Below are positions 33,347-45,249 of a DNA stretch of 64,000 bases, one piece after another. The DNA lies in assembly GCF_030247185.1 (NCBI RefSeq), contig NC_080572.1:209961435-210025434 (forward strand), written 5' to 3'. Position 1 is the stretch's first letter. Each line of letters opens with the position of its first letter. The notes under the pieces are model-generated. The model saw only the letters and a list, made by a program, of their open reading frames with translations. It searched no databases and was not told the DNA's origin. The translations under genes and the position numbers were made by a program. This stretch comes from Malaya genurostris (lineage: Eukaryota; Arthropoda; Insecta; Diptera; Culicidae).

Positions 33347-34647
33347 AGGAGTGTATCGAAAATAAGCTATCCACATACATTTGTGTTGTACGCATGTATT
33401 TGTGATAGTTTTTATGCTCAGATCACAGCATGCTGTGCATTTGCCTGTCAACTTTCTTTTGTATACTTGTTTATGCGGTTGATATTCTGTGTTTTCAAAA
33501 TGTCGCGTATTGAAAAGGAAGTGAAAATTAAGGTTCTGGACACATGGCTTAGTGAGAAGGGTATTACTATGCGAAAATTGGCGAAGCGGTTTGGATTTCA
33601 TCATGCCAGTGTTAAAACCATCATTAATTAGTTTGGGGAACACTATTCTTTGGATGAGCTACCATGAAGATGCAAAAAACCTGGTTCTTTCAACCCGAAA
33701 CTGAACCAGAAAGTGATATCTCTAATCATGAAGAACAAATCAATGTCAATACGTGATTTGGCCAAAAAGCAGGAACGAGTGTCGGAATGGTCCAGCGTAT
33801 CATGAAGCGAAATCACCTGAAGACCTACAAGAAGCAGATAATCTCGAAACAAAGTGTAGAACAGAAGAAGGGAGCTGAAACAAGGGCCCGGAAATTGTAT
33901 TCGCGTTTTTTGCAGTATCCGGATGCATGCGTTTTGATGGACGATGAGACTTATGTAAATTAGGACTCAAAAACCCTTCCAGGTCCACAATACTTTACTG
34001 TCGTCGTTGGGGAGGGTATGAGCAATGCGGACAGGTCGATTCAAGTGGAGAAATTCGGCCGAAAGGTACTGGTATGGCAAGCAATATGTTCCTGTGGTTT
34101 GAAGTCAACCATTTTTACACTACCGGAACTATAAATGCAGAAATCTATCGATCTGAGTGTTTCCAGAAACGATTTCTGCCTTTATATAAGAAGCATAGAA
34201 CACTTCCACTGTTTTGAGCGGATTGAGCGCTCGCTCACTATGCCAAAACCACTCTCAATTGGCTTGTGGAAAAGGGTATAAGTTTCGTTGAGAAAAATAT
34301 CAATCCACCAAATTGTCCTCATCTTCGACCCATCGAACGTTACTGGGCAATCGTGAAGAGGGTCTTCAAGAAGACTGGTAAGGCAGCTGGGGACATGCAG
34401 GAGTTCAAAAAATTTTGGGCTCAAGCGTCCAAAAAATGCGATGCAACACTTGTCCGGAACTTGATGAAGAGCGTTCGATCAAAAGTTCTAAAATTCGTGA
34501 AGGAATAACTTAAATTTCATCCGGTTTTCATTATGCTCAAGTTTAACCTCGTACAATAAAGGATCAATTTTTAGTTTGAATAAAATATCGTTTTTTATCA
34601 TAATTTGAAAGAAAAATTGGTGGATAGCTTATTTTCGATACACTCCT
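33347..34647 (+). mobile_element. Tc1/mariner-type transposon with intact TIRs
   Basis: This 1301-bp element is bounded by inverted repeats starting AGGAGTGTATCGAAAATAAG and continuing CTATCCAC (about 28 bp). It is flanked by TA at 33345-33346 and 34648-34649. It contains one transposase pseudogene. A shorter relative with the same termini lies at 55251-56226. Confidence 0.93.
33500..34508 (+). pseudogene. Transposase of the 33347-34647 element
   Basis: From ATG 33500, MSRIEKEVKIKVLDTWLSEK begins a helix-turn-helix domain (LAKRFGFHHASVKTII, later DLAKKAGTSVGMVQRIMKRN). The catalytic region has VLMDDETYV (first Asp), VEKFGRKVLVWQAICSCGLK, a damaged second-Asp block (AHYAKTTLNWLVEKGISFVE follows two TGA stops) and PPNCPHLRPIERYWAIVKR with the third acidic residue (Glu). 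Stops at 33630 and 33961 and at least two frameshifts silence it. It ends at 34508 with a normal C-terminus. Confidence 0.9.
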
Positions 34648-34814
34648 TAATAATTTTTTTTCGTATCAACTGAAGGTGGTTTATAGATACATCGAACGAA
34701 ACACGAAAGCGAACTTTTTAATAAATTCATTAAATTGGCAGTAAAGTAACATCTATTAGGCACCAAACACTTTTCTAGCTCTAAATGAACAATCTGAACG
34801 CAAATCTGCATTTT

Positions 34815-35020
34815 TTTTGTTTCGATTATTCTAGGTTTTAACTTTGAGGTCATTACCCTCTCCGGACAAGAAAAATTGTCTGACCCTATGTGTGGGGTTG
34901 GGAATCGAACCCAGGCGGGCTGCGTAAAAGGCATCGACTTGCCCATCACGTTTTTCTTGCCCGAAGAAGCAAATGACCATAAGGTTGAAACCTCTTTAAT
35001 CGAGAACAGAAAAATATTTT
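34815..35020 (-). repeat. tRNA-derived SINE
   Basis: On the minus strand the B box tgggttcgattcccaacccc (34888-34910) is a perfect match to the pol III GGTTCGANNCC consensus. It is preceded by gtgatgggcaagtcgatgcc and followed by cacatagggtcag, gagggtaatgacctc and a tail with cgaaacaaaaaaaatg. A related 40-bp tail phrase is present again in inverse orientation at 34970-35015, so two pieces meet head to head. Confidence 0.7.
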
Positions 35021-35027
35021 TCCTTTC

Positions 35028-36070
35028 CACAGTGGTCCGAAACGGGAAATCAGCGTGACAAAAATATTTTCAGTATTAAATATTAGTTTTTTGTAGTTGG
35101 TGTCTTGACAAAAGTTGTTTGTAATCAAATGGCGCTCCTTTTGATGAAAAAAGTTGCTAGGGTGGTCCTTATTTAGATTGAAATCTGATATCTAACTTTC
35201 TTAATTGAACTCAAACATGATTTTGTTGTACAATAAAGTTGTAGGAAATTTTATTGCGAGCAACTTTGCTGAAGAAATCACCTCTCTAGCTCTTCATTTG
35301 ATCGAGTTACATAAATTTTCCCGAGTAAAAGTAAGGTGGCTCCTGAAAAATCACTTTTTTTGTTCTAACTTTTTTGTGAAACGTTCCACCGAAAAGTTGT
35401 CTTTAGAAGAGTTGTTGAACTAATTTTTGCGCACAAATTTGCTCAACCAAGCTTTTTCATATGAGCTACCAGTAAAAAGTTATGATTGTTTTTTCATCAA
35501 AAACTAGTCATGCTTCAAATATCAATATTCATTAGATGCCAGATCGATAAAAATGTATGCTATGCGGTTCCTGAAAGGTCATAATATAAGTAAAAATTTA
35601 AGAGAAAATTGGAAGGGTGTTATTTTTTTAACTTATTAAAATTAGTTTTAAAAATACCTTCAAATAACTCAAAAACATTGCATAACTCTTAAACGCCTTA
35701 ACCTATCAACATACTTTCTTCAGCAAAACAATAGTATCAAATTACTTCTACAAATGTTCCATACATTGTCCTTCCGAGAAAATTTATGTAACTCAATCAA
35801 ATGAAGAGCTAGAGAGGTGCTTTTTTCAGCAAAGTTGCTCGCAATAAAATTTCCTACGACTTTATTGTACAACAAAATCATTTTTGAGTACAATTAAGAA
35901 AGTTAGATTTCAGATTTCAATCTAAATAAGGACCACCCTAGTAACATTTTTCATCAAAAGGAGCACTATTTGATTACAAACAATTTTTGTGAAGACACCA
36001 ACTACAAAAAACTAATATTTAATAGTGAAAATATTTTTGTCACGCTAATTTCCCGTTTCGGACCATAGTG
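35028..36070. mobile_element. Foldback element B with Transib-like ends
   Basis: This 1.04-kb element has about 190-bp inverted arms: CACAGTGGTCCGAAACGGGA at 35028 and cccgtttcggaccatagtg ending at 36070. A 5-bp direct repeat, ctttc, flanks it (35023-35027 and 36071-36075). Arms and centre match element A at 25168-26270. Five-bp duplications and CACWRTG termini are the signature of Transib. The interior has no ORF with transposase motifs. Confidence 0.8.
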
Positions 36071-36079
36071 CTTTCGTAA

Positions 36080-36836
36080 AACATTATCTTTTGAAAGTCA
36101 AAACAGTGAAGGAAACCAAAAACTAGTTGGAGGAATATTATGAAGCTAGTGCCCCTTCATACAAAGCCGTGAAATGCTCTACCAAAGTCCGCAACGGCAA
36201 GCCCTCCGAAGCGATCAAAAATTTCAAATTCTGAAAAGTACATGGAATTTACCGACCGGAAAGTGAAAATGCGCAAACTATCGAATGCCACAAGGATTTA
36301 CAGTGAGCAAATACACATTACTCAATACAGCAAATACACATTACACAATACATTCTAGGTTAGATTTTTCTTGCTGCTGGATTTTCCATAGACTGACTTC
36401 GAACCAAAAACATGAGCACTAGCGTACTCCGGAAGCGTATATAGCCATGATGATGTGTTTCATCAACCTTTATTCATTTTTACAAGCTAGAGAACCGAAG
36501 AATTGTCGGCAATGGGCTGAAGCCGTCACGAGTACTTCAAAGCGGTCTAAAGAGTTTTCTGGGATTGTCACGGTATATTTTTTTTTATCTCACAACAGTT
36601 AAAACCACAAACATCGAGTATAACTGTGGATCATTGGCGATTGGAAGCAAAAAAGGTTATGAAAAGTTCATGGAGAATTTGGGTCCGAAAAAATGAACAT
36701 AATAAATACTGTTATAGATTTTTTAATATGTTAACATTAGACTAGCATAACAGGGTAGAATTCTCAACATTTGCTATCTAGCGATTGTAGACTAACTGGC
36801 GCATCTTCTTTATGCACAGACTTCTTAGTGACGAGT
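36080..36836. other. Gene-free intronic DNA
   Basis: Nothing recognised. Confidence 0.35.
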
Positions 36837-37520
36837 AAGGATGGCTTTTATCGTATCCAAAAAACGCTCTCTAGCAACTCTTCACACGATTCAATCAGTG
36901 CCATCAATGAGAGACGGATATCATATCAGTAACAAAAGTGGTTCATTTAACTTAGAATGGACACTAGTGCGAGAGCGAATTTCTCTCGATGACCCGTCTG
37001 AGTATCACGGATTAGCACGCTGCTGTGGGGATTCTCTCTGAAGCAACAAACGGTCGCTCAATCTCGTTTTGCGATCCGATTATTCTATACGGACAGTGGA
37101 TAATTGCGATAGAATCATTTCACCGCTTATTTTAACTGTATGCATATAACCTTTGTATAAGATGTGTCTATGAAAATGTATGTGAACACTCCACACAAGG
37201 ATTTTGAAATATTGTAATCTAGTATGAGAATCATAAAGTCGAATCATCGATTCAATTTTTTGCGATTATGATTAATTTGCGATTCTTTCTTGGTAAATTC
37301 CACACAGCGCTGATCATTGCAAAACTGTATCTATTTTGGTAAGGGCCGTGAAATACTCAGAGCATGAGGTGGAGCGAAGAAATGTAGAAAAATTCTCTCA
37401 CGGTTCATGCATTGAGAGGCAGCGAGTTCTTGTAGTAACATCTACTAGATTGACGATGTTGTATACGATGTAGATAAATATCAAGCCGCTCTATGCCAAA
37501 TTATCGGTAATCACCAACAC
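36837..37520 (+). repeat. Partial copy of the 59973-61170 element
   Basis: The phrases aaggatggcttttatcgtat, cacacgattcaatcagtgcc, gggattctctctgaagcaac and aatcaccaaca occur here in the same order as at 60063-60885. The flanking inverted ends of the second copy are missing. The ORF at 36841-37041 is within repeat DNA and is not conserved in the other copy. Confidence 0.75.
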
Positions 37521-37544
37521 TGGTGACGAGTTTTAACACTTTTT

Positions 37545-38340
37545 TCCAAACTTTTTCAAACTGCTTAATAATTTCGACATTTTCTTCGTGCCTTCGTCAA
37601 TACCCAACATTCTTGAAATGGTTGAAATTACGAGCAATTTAGTGAGTTCATGTTATGGGAAAATAACATTTTTGTTGATATTCCATTCTACCGTTGATGT
37701 AGTATAATTGCAAGACGCAAGATTTGACCACAAGACAGTAGAATCCTTGTGGCTTCGAATCATTGGTCGTGAAGTCGTTTTTGTAAACATTCCTTGATGC
37801 ATATTTCGCTGTTCATCGTAGCAGCTGTGGTAAAGGGTTGCAAAATCTTACCGCAGCTACAAATAGCTTGCCATACCATAACTTTCTTACCATATTTTTC
37901 GACTTGAATCGATATTTCGCACTGGTTTGATATTTACCCCTTTCGCACCCTATAATTTTGAAGACTCGGCAAGGATTTGTATTCGAATTTCACGTAAGTT
38001 TCTTCGTCTTTGATTATACAGCTCGAATTCCTAGCAAGCATTGCATCGTACAACTTTCTGGGTCTGGTCGATAGTCCTTGTTTCGGGCTGTGTTCTGATA
38101 GTTTCTGCTTCTTGCAGAGTCGAAGTGCCAACTTTGTTGACCACATCCCGCACTGACACCTTCTCGAACGCCTTCAGTTTACCTTTCATACAAACAAAGG
38201 GTTAGCAAGACCACTTTTTTACCTGTTTTCTGTTTATCCTAAAAGATATTATAACATCAAATTCACCAAACTTCCTGATCGCTCTTCTCACGGCATTCTC
38301 ACTAATTTTTCGCTATCTTTCTCAGTGGTAGTACGGATTC
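37545..38340 (-). pseudogene. Tc1/mariner-superfamily transposase remnant
   Basis: The minus strand contains VNKVGTSTLQ (the KKxGTS HTH phrase), RPRKLYDAMLARNSSCIIKD then EETYVKFEYKSLP (first Asp region, DDETYV changed to DEETYV), a degraded WYGKLF/CSCG-like block, and VLWSNLASCNYTTSTVEW (second-Asp block, FWPDLAS with Asp changed to Asn). Many stops are present. It abuts the partial repeat on its left. Confidence 0.75.
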
Positions 38341-38619
38341 AGAGACCTATTTGTGCACAATAATTCGGCACTGAAACTCCACACATTTTGAAACAACCAG
38401 ATGGAAACAAATGAACGGATACACAAGTGGTGAGAAAAAAGAGTAAACAAAAGGGTGCAACCATTGACAAACTTTCATTTTTTTGTGAAAGGCAGTGATG
38501 TTCAACTGCGTCCGTACTTTTGAGGACAGTTTTTTAACAATTCGTAAAAATCGCATGACTCTGTTATTACACAGATGAAATTTTTCGACGCTATATAAAG
38601 TAGTGTCTGTCATATAAAT

Positions 38620-40404
38620 TGTAATTCAATATGAATATAGAATTATATGGAACTTGTTTGAATAATTATTACTGATTCAAGAAATATTTTACCGTATCTG
38701 GTTTTGCAATATGCAATATGAATAACTGAACGATTTTTCATGATACATTTTTTTTTGAGCTTAGTTTTATCTTTTATCGTTAATCAAAGAGAGAACAAAG
38801 TAGAAAAAAGTTGACGAATGAAACAGTAGAAATGAAAATTTGCGAAAAATACCACTTTTTCGTATAGTGAAAACTGCGCAATCGATTCTTACATCTGTTG
38901 TATTGTTCCGCATATTTTCATTTCTGCTATTCAAATCGTCAGCCCTTTTTAACGAATTAAGGAGTTACAGTTACCCATAAATAAAGTATCACATTGATAA
39001 AAAATGGATTCAAACCCTACCAATATAAGACTTAAGATTAGTGCAATACCATTTCAATTGACAGTCAATAAAATCGATCCAACAACTTTTTACCGAAACA
39101 ATAATTTACATAACGATAACCGAAAACCTGAGTGTTTCCAGATTATTAGGTCGTTCAACTAGGAAACTGACTGCACAGAGATTTACTTCGTTGTGTTTAT
39201 CATTCACTTGATATCGGAAGTTGACCAATGATATATTGTGGGACTATACAACAAGGCACTTAGTCAAAAAAGCTTGCGCTGCTTTTACTGCAATGCCTCG
39301 GAAAAAAATACAATGTGCAAGCATTTGTCTTCCTGTAAATCAGCATGCAGTGCATAGTTAACATTTATGCTAGTTGCTGATATTGTCATCCTTCCATGGT
39401 TGACAATTGCGAAGCACAGCGTGTATTCATATCCTTTTCAACATCAGTGGCAGCCGTGCCGAGCAGCGACTATATGACAATAGCAACCATTAGGGATATA
39501 ATTCATAACTATGAACGTCATCCTGTCCTGTGTTTGTAGTTATGTTTTATCAGTATCATTGCCACCCGGCCTCCCACCGGATGTCAGATCATATCAGCCA
39601 TGAAAAAATGAGCACTTTCTGCACTCACAAAAGCAATACACTGAAGTATTAGTTAAGCGAGAAATACGTGCGGTGTAGAATAAAAACACACAACATTAAA
39701 TGAGCGAAGGCTCATCAACAAACATCGTAATTGGAACAGATTCAAATATTGCATGAAATTAGTGAGAACATTTAAATAAAATGGAACCCGCATAAAAAGT
39801 GACTCCAATGTTCACAGCATGGTTGAAGTACAATTTTATAATAGAATTTTGAATTTAGAAAAGAATGCGCTTGATCTCAACATTTAACTCAAAACAATAA
39901 GAATCAATCACAAATAAGTCATCAATAAAAAATCTAAACCACTGTTCGATTCAAGACGAAAATGTTCAAAAGAACCTTTTGAACAACGGCGGAAATCGAA
40001 ATCGAAGACCAGTAATCACGAATTTCAAAGGAAACATTTTCTGTTATTTTGCCAGTCTTTCTCAGTTCGCAAAGTTTTTTTTTCTTCAAAGCTTGTCTAT
40101 GCTCAAAAGGGTGCGACTACAAACATACCGTTCATGTGATTCTTCCTTTCTATTCAGAGCAGACAAAAGAGCTAACAAGTGCTACGATTTATATGACGTT
40201 TGAATGTAAATTGTCTTCTACAGCTTTTTTGCCAACATAGAAAGTGGCCGGATAGCAGAGGTTGGCACGCTTCTACTGTCTAGGCATTCATTTCCTAAAA
40301 AATATAGAAGCTGCCATTTGGAGGTATTATACCGAAAAATCACTGTGCTGCTACCCTGTATGTTTGTGAATTTATTTATCAGCCCCATCTATCTGAGCGC
40401 ATCA
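38620..40404. other. Gene-free intronic DNA next to the kinase exon
   Basis: About 1.8 kb of AT-rich sequence. The ORFs at 39979-40240 have no recognisable domain and overlap no splice sites. Confidence 0.45.
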
Positions 40405-40410
40405 ACCTAC

Positions 40411-40607
40411 CCCAAATGCACTAAACCGTTTCCTTCTGGGATGCGGGTCATGTTTGTTCAGGAACACTTCCGATTTGGGTCGGGGTGGTTTCTTAGGTCG
40501 CATTATCACACGTGTTTCTTCCCGAATGTCGTCGTCTAGCAGTTTGCTATCGGAGGATACTGACAGCTGCCGGTGAACTCGTTCGTGATCTCCGACACGG
40601 TTCCAAT
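40411..40607 (-). CDS. Eip63E: Exon of PFTAIRE-type cyclin-dependent kinase (pre-kinase linker)
   Basis: This 197-bp exon on the minus strand encodes 65 residues after two bases of a split codon. They include RQLSVSSDSKLLDDDIREET, VIMRPKKPPRPKSEVFLN and RRKRFSAFG, the conserved linker just before the kinase domain in Eip63E. The acceptor is cctctgtttcag (40608 upward, read in reverse) and the donor is gtaggt (40405-40410). The frame ends exactly at a codon boundary, and the next exon (23540-23631) continues in phase. The upstream exon should end one base into a codon; I could not identify it up to 64000. Confidence 0.85.
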
Positions 40608-40984
40608 CTGAAACAGAGGAGAAAACAGAAAGACCATGTTAATACCATGTAAACTAACTGCTACTATCAACGGCTTTGAAACGGAAAACTGTTTTTATTT
40701 GTTATTTCAATCGGGATTAATTTTCCTTTTTCATAAAATTATACCATTTATATACTATCACTATGCGCATAAGCTACGACAGTAGTTGAACTATAATTAC
40801 GGAAAAAAGTATTTCGGACACTGTTTGCGATATGTATCAGTGTTCCCCCTAGAGGCAAAACTCCAACCAGTTAGCAACAAGCAAAAAAAAAATCAAACAT
40901 CTTTATCGAACGAACGATAGAGATAAAAAATAGGTCGAAGTCAATGTTTTCATTAAACCCATATGAAAAAACAGTTTTTGGGAC

Positions 40985-41110
40985 ACATTTTTGCCTTTCA
41001 CATTAAGAAAGGCAATGATTTCACCTGGAACCGACTCTTCAGCTGAGACGCGGAGGGCCGATTGTCGTATATCATTCGAATCAGTTCGTCGAGATCATCA
41101 AATGTATGAG
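40985..41110 (-). repeat. End fragment of the 'cttccggttc' family
   Basis: ttttgcctttcacattaaga, gaaaggcaatg, ggagggccgattgtcgtat and attcgaatcagttcgtcgag match the terminal 120 bp of the copies at 26691-28429 in reverse orientation. The rest of the element is absent. Confidence 0.65.
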
Positions 41111-41960
41111 CAATTCCAGAAATAAGTAGCAAATCCTCTGGCTATACGTCCTCAACATAAAAAAACATTTGTTTTGCTCAATCCGAAATACCAAATTCGA
41201 CTTTTCAAAAGGACGGATATATTTTGTCGGTACTTTCTTCAAATCTCTTAACAAATTATTCACTAAAAAAAAGTTGGTGTTTTTTTCATTCAATGAGAAA
41301 ACAATAAAAAAAATTAAATATTTTTAATTAGCTTAGTGTCTTTTCAAATAAGTTCAGTGTCTTTTCAAAAACGAATTTACAGTTGGAACAATTTACAAGA
41401 ATTCACAAAACTTCGAGTTCTTCAATCAAACACCAGAGTATGATTTCACAACTTGAGAGCAACACTTAGTGACTTTCATCCACATATCTAGATATGAAAA
41501 TCGAGGAGCTACGGTTTTCGATTATTTGCGTTTGTTTAAAAAGTCTAATTCCAAATAAAATTTGTTAAAATAACGCAATTAAACGAACATCTTAGTACTT
41601 TGAATTTCGTGTTTAAATATTTCAGGAACGGTTACTTCTAGGAGAAAAATTACCATAAGCAAATGTATTGCTCTTGAGCCTTTAAAATCATGGTCTGATG
41701 TTTAAATGACTTTTTAAACACTTGAAATTTAACAGGTATCTTTATACTGCTCTAGTTGTAACTTATTAATTTTTAAAAAGACACTAATCAAATGTTACGT
41801 TCAAACTAAAAATATTGCAATAAAAATTCAAGATGTGTAAGTATTTTCAGTTTTTTTTCGAATAATTTTCAGGTTAGAGGAAATAACATTCCACTTTTTT
41901 CCAGTGCATTTTTTTTAAGTTTGATTTCGTACAAAATCCTCTTGAAAATCATTAATGTAG
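41110..41960. other. Gene-free AT-rich DNA
   Basis: Nothing recognised. Confidence 0.35.
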
Positions 41961-42450
41961 GGTAACGGCACCCCCACTCATCTCAGCTCCATCAGTCATC
42001 TCATATACGAAAACCATTAGTTAGAGTGAGATCTGTTGTCTCTGTTCGAAAGATTGACTTCAAGATTAAAATGAAATTAGGAGCATTCGCTTCGAAGTTT
42101 CGTGTCGCTATAACAGCAGCATTGAACAATGTTCGAACTACTTTTTCGGCAGTACACTGATGTCTTTTTTATGCGAATTTACGTACCGCATGAAAAAACC
42201 GCATAACTCTGAAAATTCGCATAAAAAAACCGCATAACTCTGAAACTTCGCATAAAAAAAACCGCATAACTCTGAAAATTCGCATAAAAAAGTCGCGTAA
42301 AAAAAACGCATAAAAAAGACCTGAGTGTATTGCTTTTCAGGGTCGAAGCAAAGATATTGTATTCGATTTTATCGCAGTTCTTTGATTCGTAGTCGAGTAA
42401 TCGGTAAAATAACATAGTGGCACTACTAATGAGATGACTATTGGCCAGGG
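41961..42450 (+). repeat. Fragment with GGGTAACGGC end, related to the 48088-50905 element
   Basis: It begins gtagggtaacggcaccccca then ctcatctcagctcc. The start resembles the right end of the 48088-50905 element read in reverse (taaggtaacggctccc). The phrase gtgagatctgttgtctctgt matches 31455. It ends near aatgagatgactattggcc. Confidence 0.45.
42176..42325. repeat. Short tandem array of about 32 bp units
   Basis: The unit cgcataaaaaaaccgcataa followed by ctctgaaaatt occurs about four times, the last degenerate. The minus-strand ORF at 42179-42517 is produced by this repeat. Confidence 0.85.
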
Positions 42451-42714
42451 TTCGGAATATTAATTCACCGGTGAATGAATATATAGTTTCCATTGCATTG
42501 TGAATGAACAAATCCACCGCTCACAAAGAGGACGCCTTTCCATCCAAAAAGAACCACACAAACAAAACGCTAGTGGAAGCACATTTATTCCATATATGCA
42601 CAGATGGTACAGTGTGCTGGTGTTAGAGTCTTAAGAAAGCACAGAAGCCGTGATTAAAATTTTCTCTCTCGTTGGTTTGAGCGTCGTTCTTCTCACAAAA
42701 TATTTAACTGCAAG

Positions 42715-43142
42715 CTAACAATCTTCACGGAGCTAGGAAGTGATGAAGATTATATATTCAGTTTTCGCTAACAGACTGATGAATGGCTCTCCGAGCGCGA
42801 ACGGATGTTATTGATGACTTTTTGCCACGAAAACTGTTGCATATCACTTATTTAATTCGTGTCAAGTTAATAGAGGGTGAGAATTCTTAGTTATACTTGA
42901 ATATAAGAAGCACAAGTAGCAGGAGTGCAGCAATTAGCAATGGCGATCTGGTGATCTCAGCAAATACTGCAAACGAACAAACGCTTCGTTTGCTGGGTGT
43001 TATAGAGAAACTAGCTCCTGCACTCTTGTTACTTCTGTAAATCAAGTTCCTGCTGAATAGCGATTCGACAGTTAAGAGCCAGTCATCAGTCTGTTAGCGA
43101 AAACTGAATATATAATCTTCGTCACTTTCTAGCCCCGTGAAT
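42715..43142. mobile_element. Palindromic MITE-like element
   Basis: A 60-bp inverted repeat, ttcacggagctaggaagtga ... tttcgctaacagactgatga at 42718-42780, faces its complement at 43079-43137 (tcatcagtctgttagcg ... ctagccccgtgaa). A second, inner inverted pair (caagtagcaggagtgcag at about 42912 and ctcctgcactcttgttactt at about 43014) lies inside. There is no coding capacity and no clear target duplication. Confidence 0.75.
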
Positions 43143-43683
43143 ATTGAGAAACCGTGAGAAGGAAAAACAGTAGTAGGGGTGAATATCGTTTGCTCTCTTC
43201 CACTCTCGTGCATGGACAGCCATTCCAATAAAGCAACAAGGTTCACGTTTCTTCAAAAGCGACATGGTTCATAAAGCAGGTATATTCATGAATATCATAC
43301 GCCGTGAAGCATGTATGCTCATCTTCACTGCTTCATTTCTTCCAAACCCTGCTATTGGCACAATAGTTCTACAAGTTTTTGAACACTTTAATGAAATCCG
43401 GCGTAATTTAAAAAAATTTGAGCTTTTTAAATTTCATATCCAAATACCTCGAGAACGGCTCCACTTAGGAAATCTCTATAAGCAAATTTATTGCATTTAA
43501 TCTGTAAAAATGTATTTCGGTGTTCAATCGACTATTTTTTTATCAAAAGCTTTGTGAATTGATGTAAACTGTTTCAGCAGTAACTTTTTAGTTTTTTGAA
43601 TGACACTAATCAAATTTCGGTAAAAAAACCAGTATAGAATAAAATATGACGAAAAAATTTTATTGTTGAATTTTTATTGGTTT
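43143..43683. other. Gene-free DNA
   Basis: Nothing recognised; the ORF at 43264-43500 has no known domain. Confidence 0.35.
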
Positions 43684-45240
43684 TTGCCTTTCTCATATAG
43701 AAAGGCTATGCAATCGCTGTGAAAACCGATTTTACAACCGAGGCCCAGAGTGTCGAGTGTCATATGCCATTCGACTCAGTTCACCGAGATCACAAAATGT
43801 CTGTGTGTGTATGTGTGTATGTATGTATGCATATGTGTATGTGACAAATAATGTAACTCAATTTTCTCTGAGATGGCAGAACCGATTATCACAAACTTAG
43901 AATCAAATGAAAGGTCCTATGATCTCATACAATTTTCTTGAAATTCATTTGGATCCGACTTCCGGTTCTGGAATTACAAGAAAATATGTGCAAATTTATG
44001 AAAAATTTCAAACCGATTTTTACAATCTAAGTAGCAAATAAAAGGTCCTGAAATTCTTTAAAAAAAACTCCGAAAAGTTGATACAGATCCGACTTCCAGT
44101 ACAGGTATTACAGTGCGATTAGTGAAAATTTTCAATTTCATGATTATTTTTTTACAAGCGATAGCGAAACGAAGTGCACATTTTTTTTAAACTTACTGCC
44201 AAATTCATCTAGGACGCAGATCTTGTTAGTTAGTGAATATATAAAACTACTTTGAAAAGCTCGAAAAACTCACTTCGATTCCTCAGCGACGGTTGCACCG
44301 ATTTTCACGAAACATGATTCAATTTAAAGTTCTCATTGTCCTAAAATATACATTTCAATTTCATTTAGATCCGACTTCCGGTTCCGAAATTATAGCACGA
44401 TGAGTGTCAGAACATTCAAATCGTCATTCAAAATGACAATGCAAAATTGGTACGCGTCGGTACGTGCGGCTTTGCTCTGCTCGCAGCGTACTTTGTCCAA
44501 TTTCGTATAGCGTGCATGGTTGCCATATTTAAATCTAAATTTTTCAGGTGAAAAATTAGTAGATCTGAAAATTTTTTATTCAATTATGTATGTGTGTATG
44601 GGTGTGAGTATGTGTCACAAAATGTCACTCATAAAATAAAAAATCTCATAGTTCCATGGATAGTTAGTGAATTCCATCATGCTTTCATAGGGTTAAGTGT
44701 GTTTAAAAATTCACACCGTCATTTGGAGCGACGATGCAAAAAAGAGTAAAATTCTAGATTTGGTTCAAAACTGATTCAATTTGTAAGCTATATTAGTTAC
44801 TTACTGAACGAACCGACTTCAGTTATACAGGTTCAAAGTTCCCGGTGCCAAAAGTACCGGAAATAGTGGTTAAAAACTGTAAAACGAGACTCTCTCAATT
44901 TTCTCACAGATGATTTGATCAATTCTCACAAACTGGTTCAAATAAAAGTTCCTATAGTCTCATAGGTTGCTTTTTAGTTTAATCCTGGTTCGACTTCCGG
45001 TTTTAGATCTATAGGGTAAAATGTGTTTAGCCATTTAGTGCGGCGATGCAAAATAAAGAAAAATTCTTATTAACTTGAAATAACTTTTTACAACTTGAAA
45101 AGGTTATGTTAGTTCATACCCAAAGTAAGTTTCTTATTTTATTCAAGATTGAAAAAAATTTCTTGACGGAATCTTCCAGTGATATTTTTGAATATATAAG
45201 TAATCTGAGAAACGCATCGTTACACCACTAGGTGGATTAA
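43684..45240 (-). repeat. Longest copy of the 'cttccggttc' family, antisense
   Basis: It starts ttgcctttctcatatagaaa then ggctatgcaatc and ends cgttacaccactaggtggat, the mirror image of the ends at 26691 and 27589. The TG microsatellite at 43800-43850 corresponds to the CA tract of that copy. At least six diverged internal units with gacttccggttct-type text are present. No ORF. Confidence 0.8.
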
Positions 45241-45249
45241 ATTTTTTTT

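Noticed and set aside
42179..42517. 112-codon minus-strand ORF with repeated FYANFQSYAVF
   Set aside because: Product of the 32-bp tandem array.
42760..42790. Further hammerhead core (actgatgaat)
   Set aside because: CTGATGA is present by chance; no stem II or GAAA follows.
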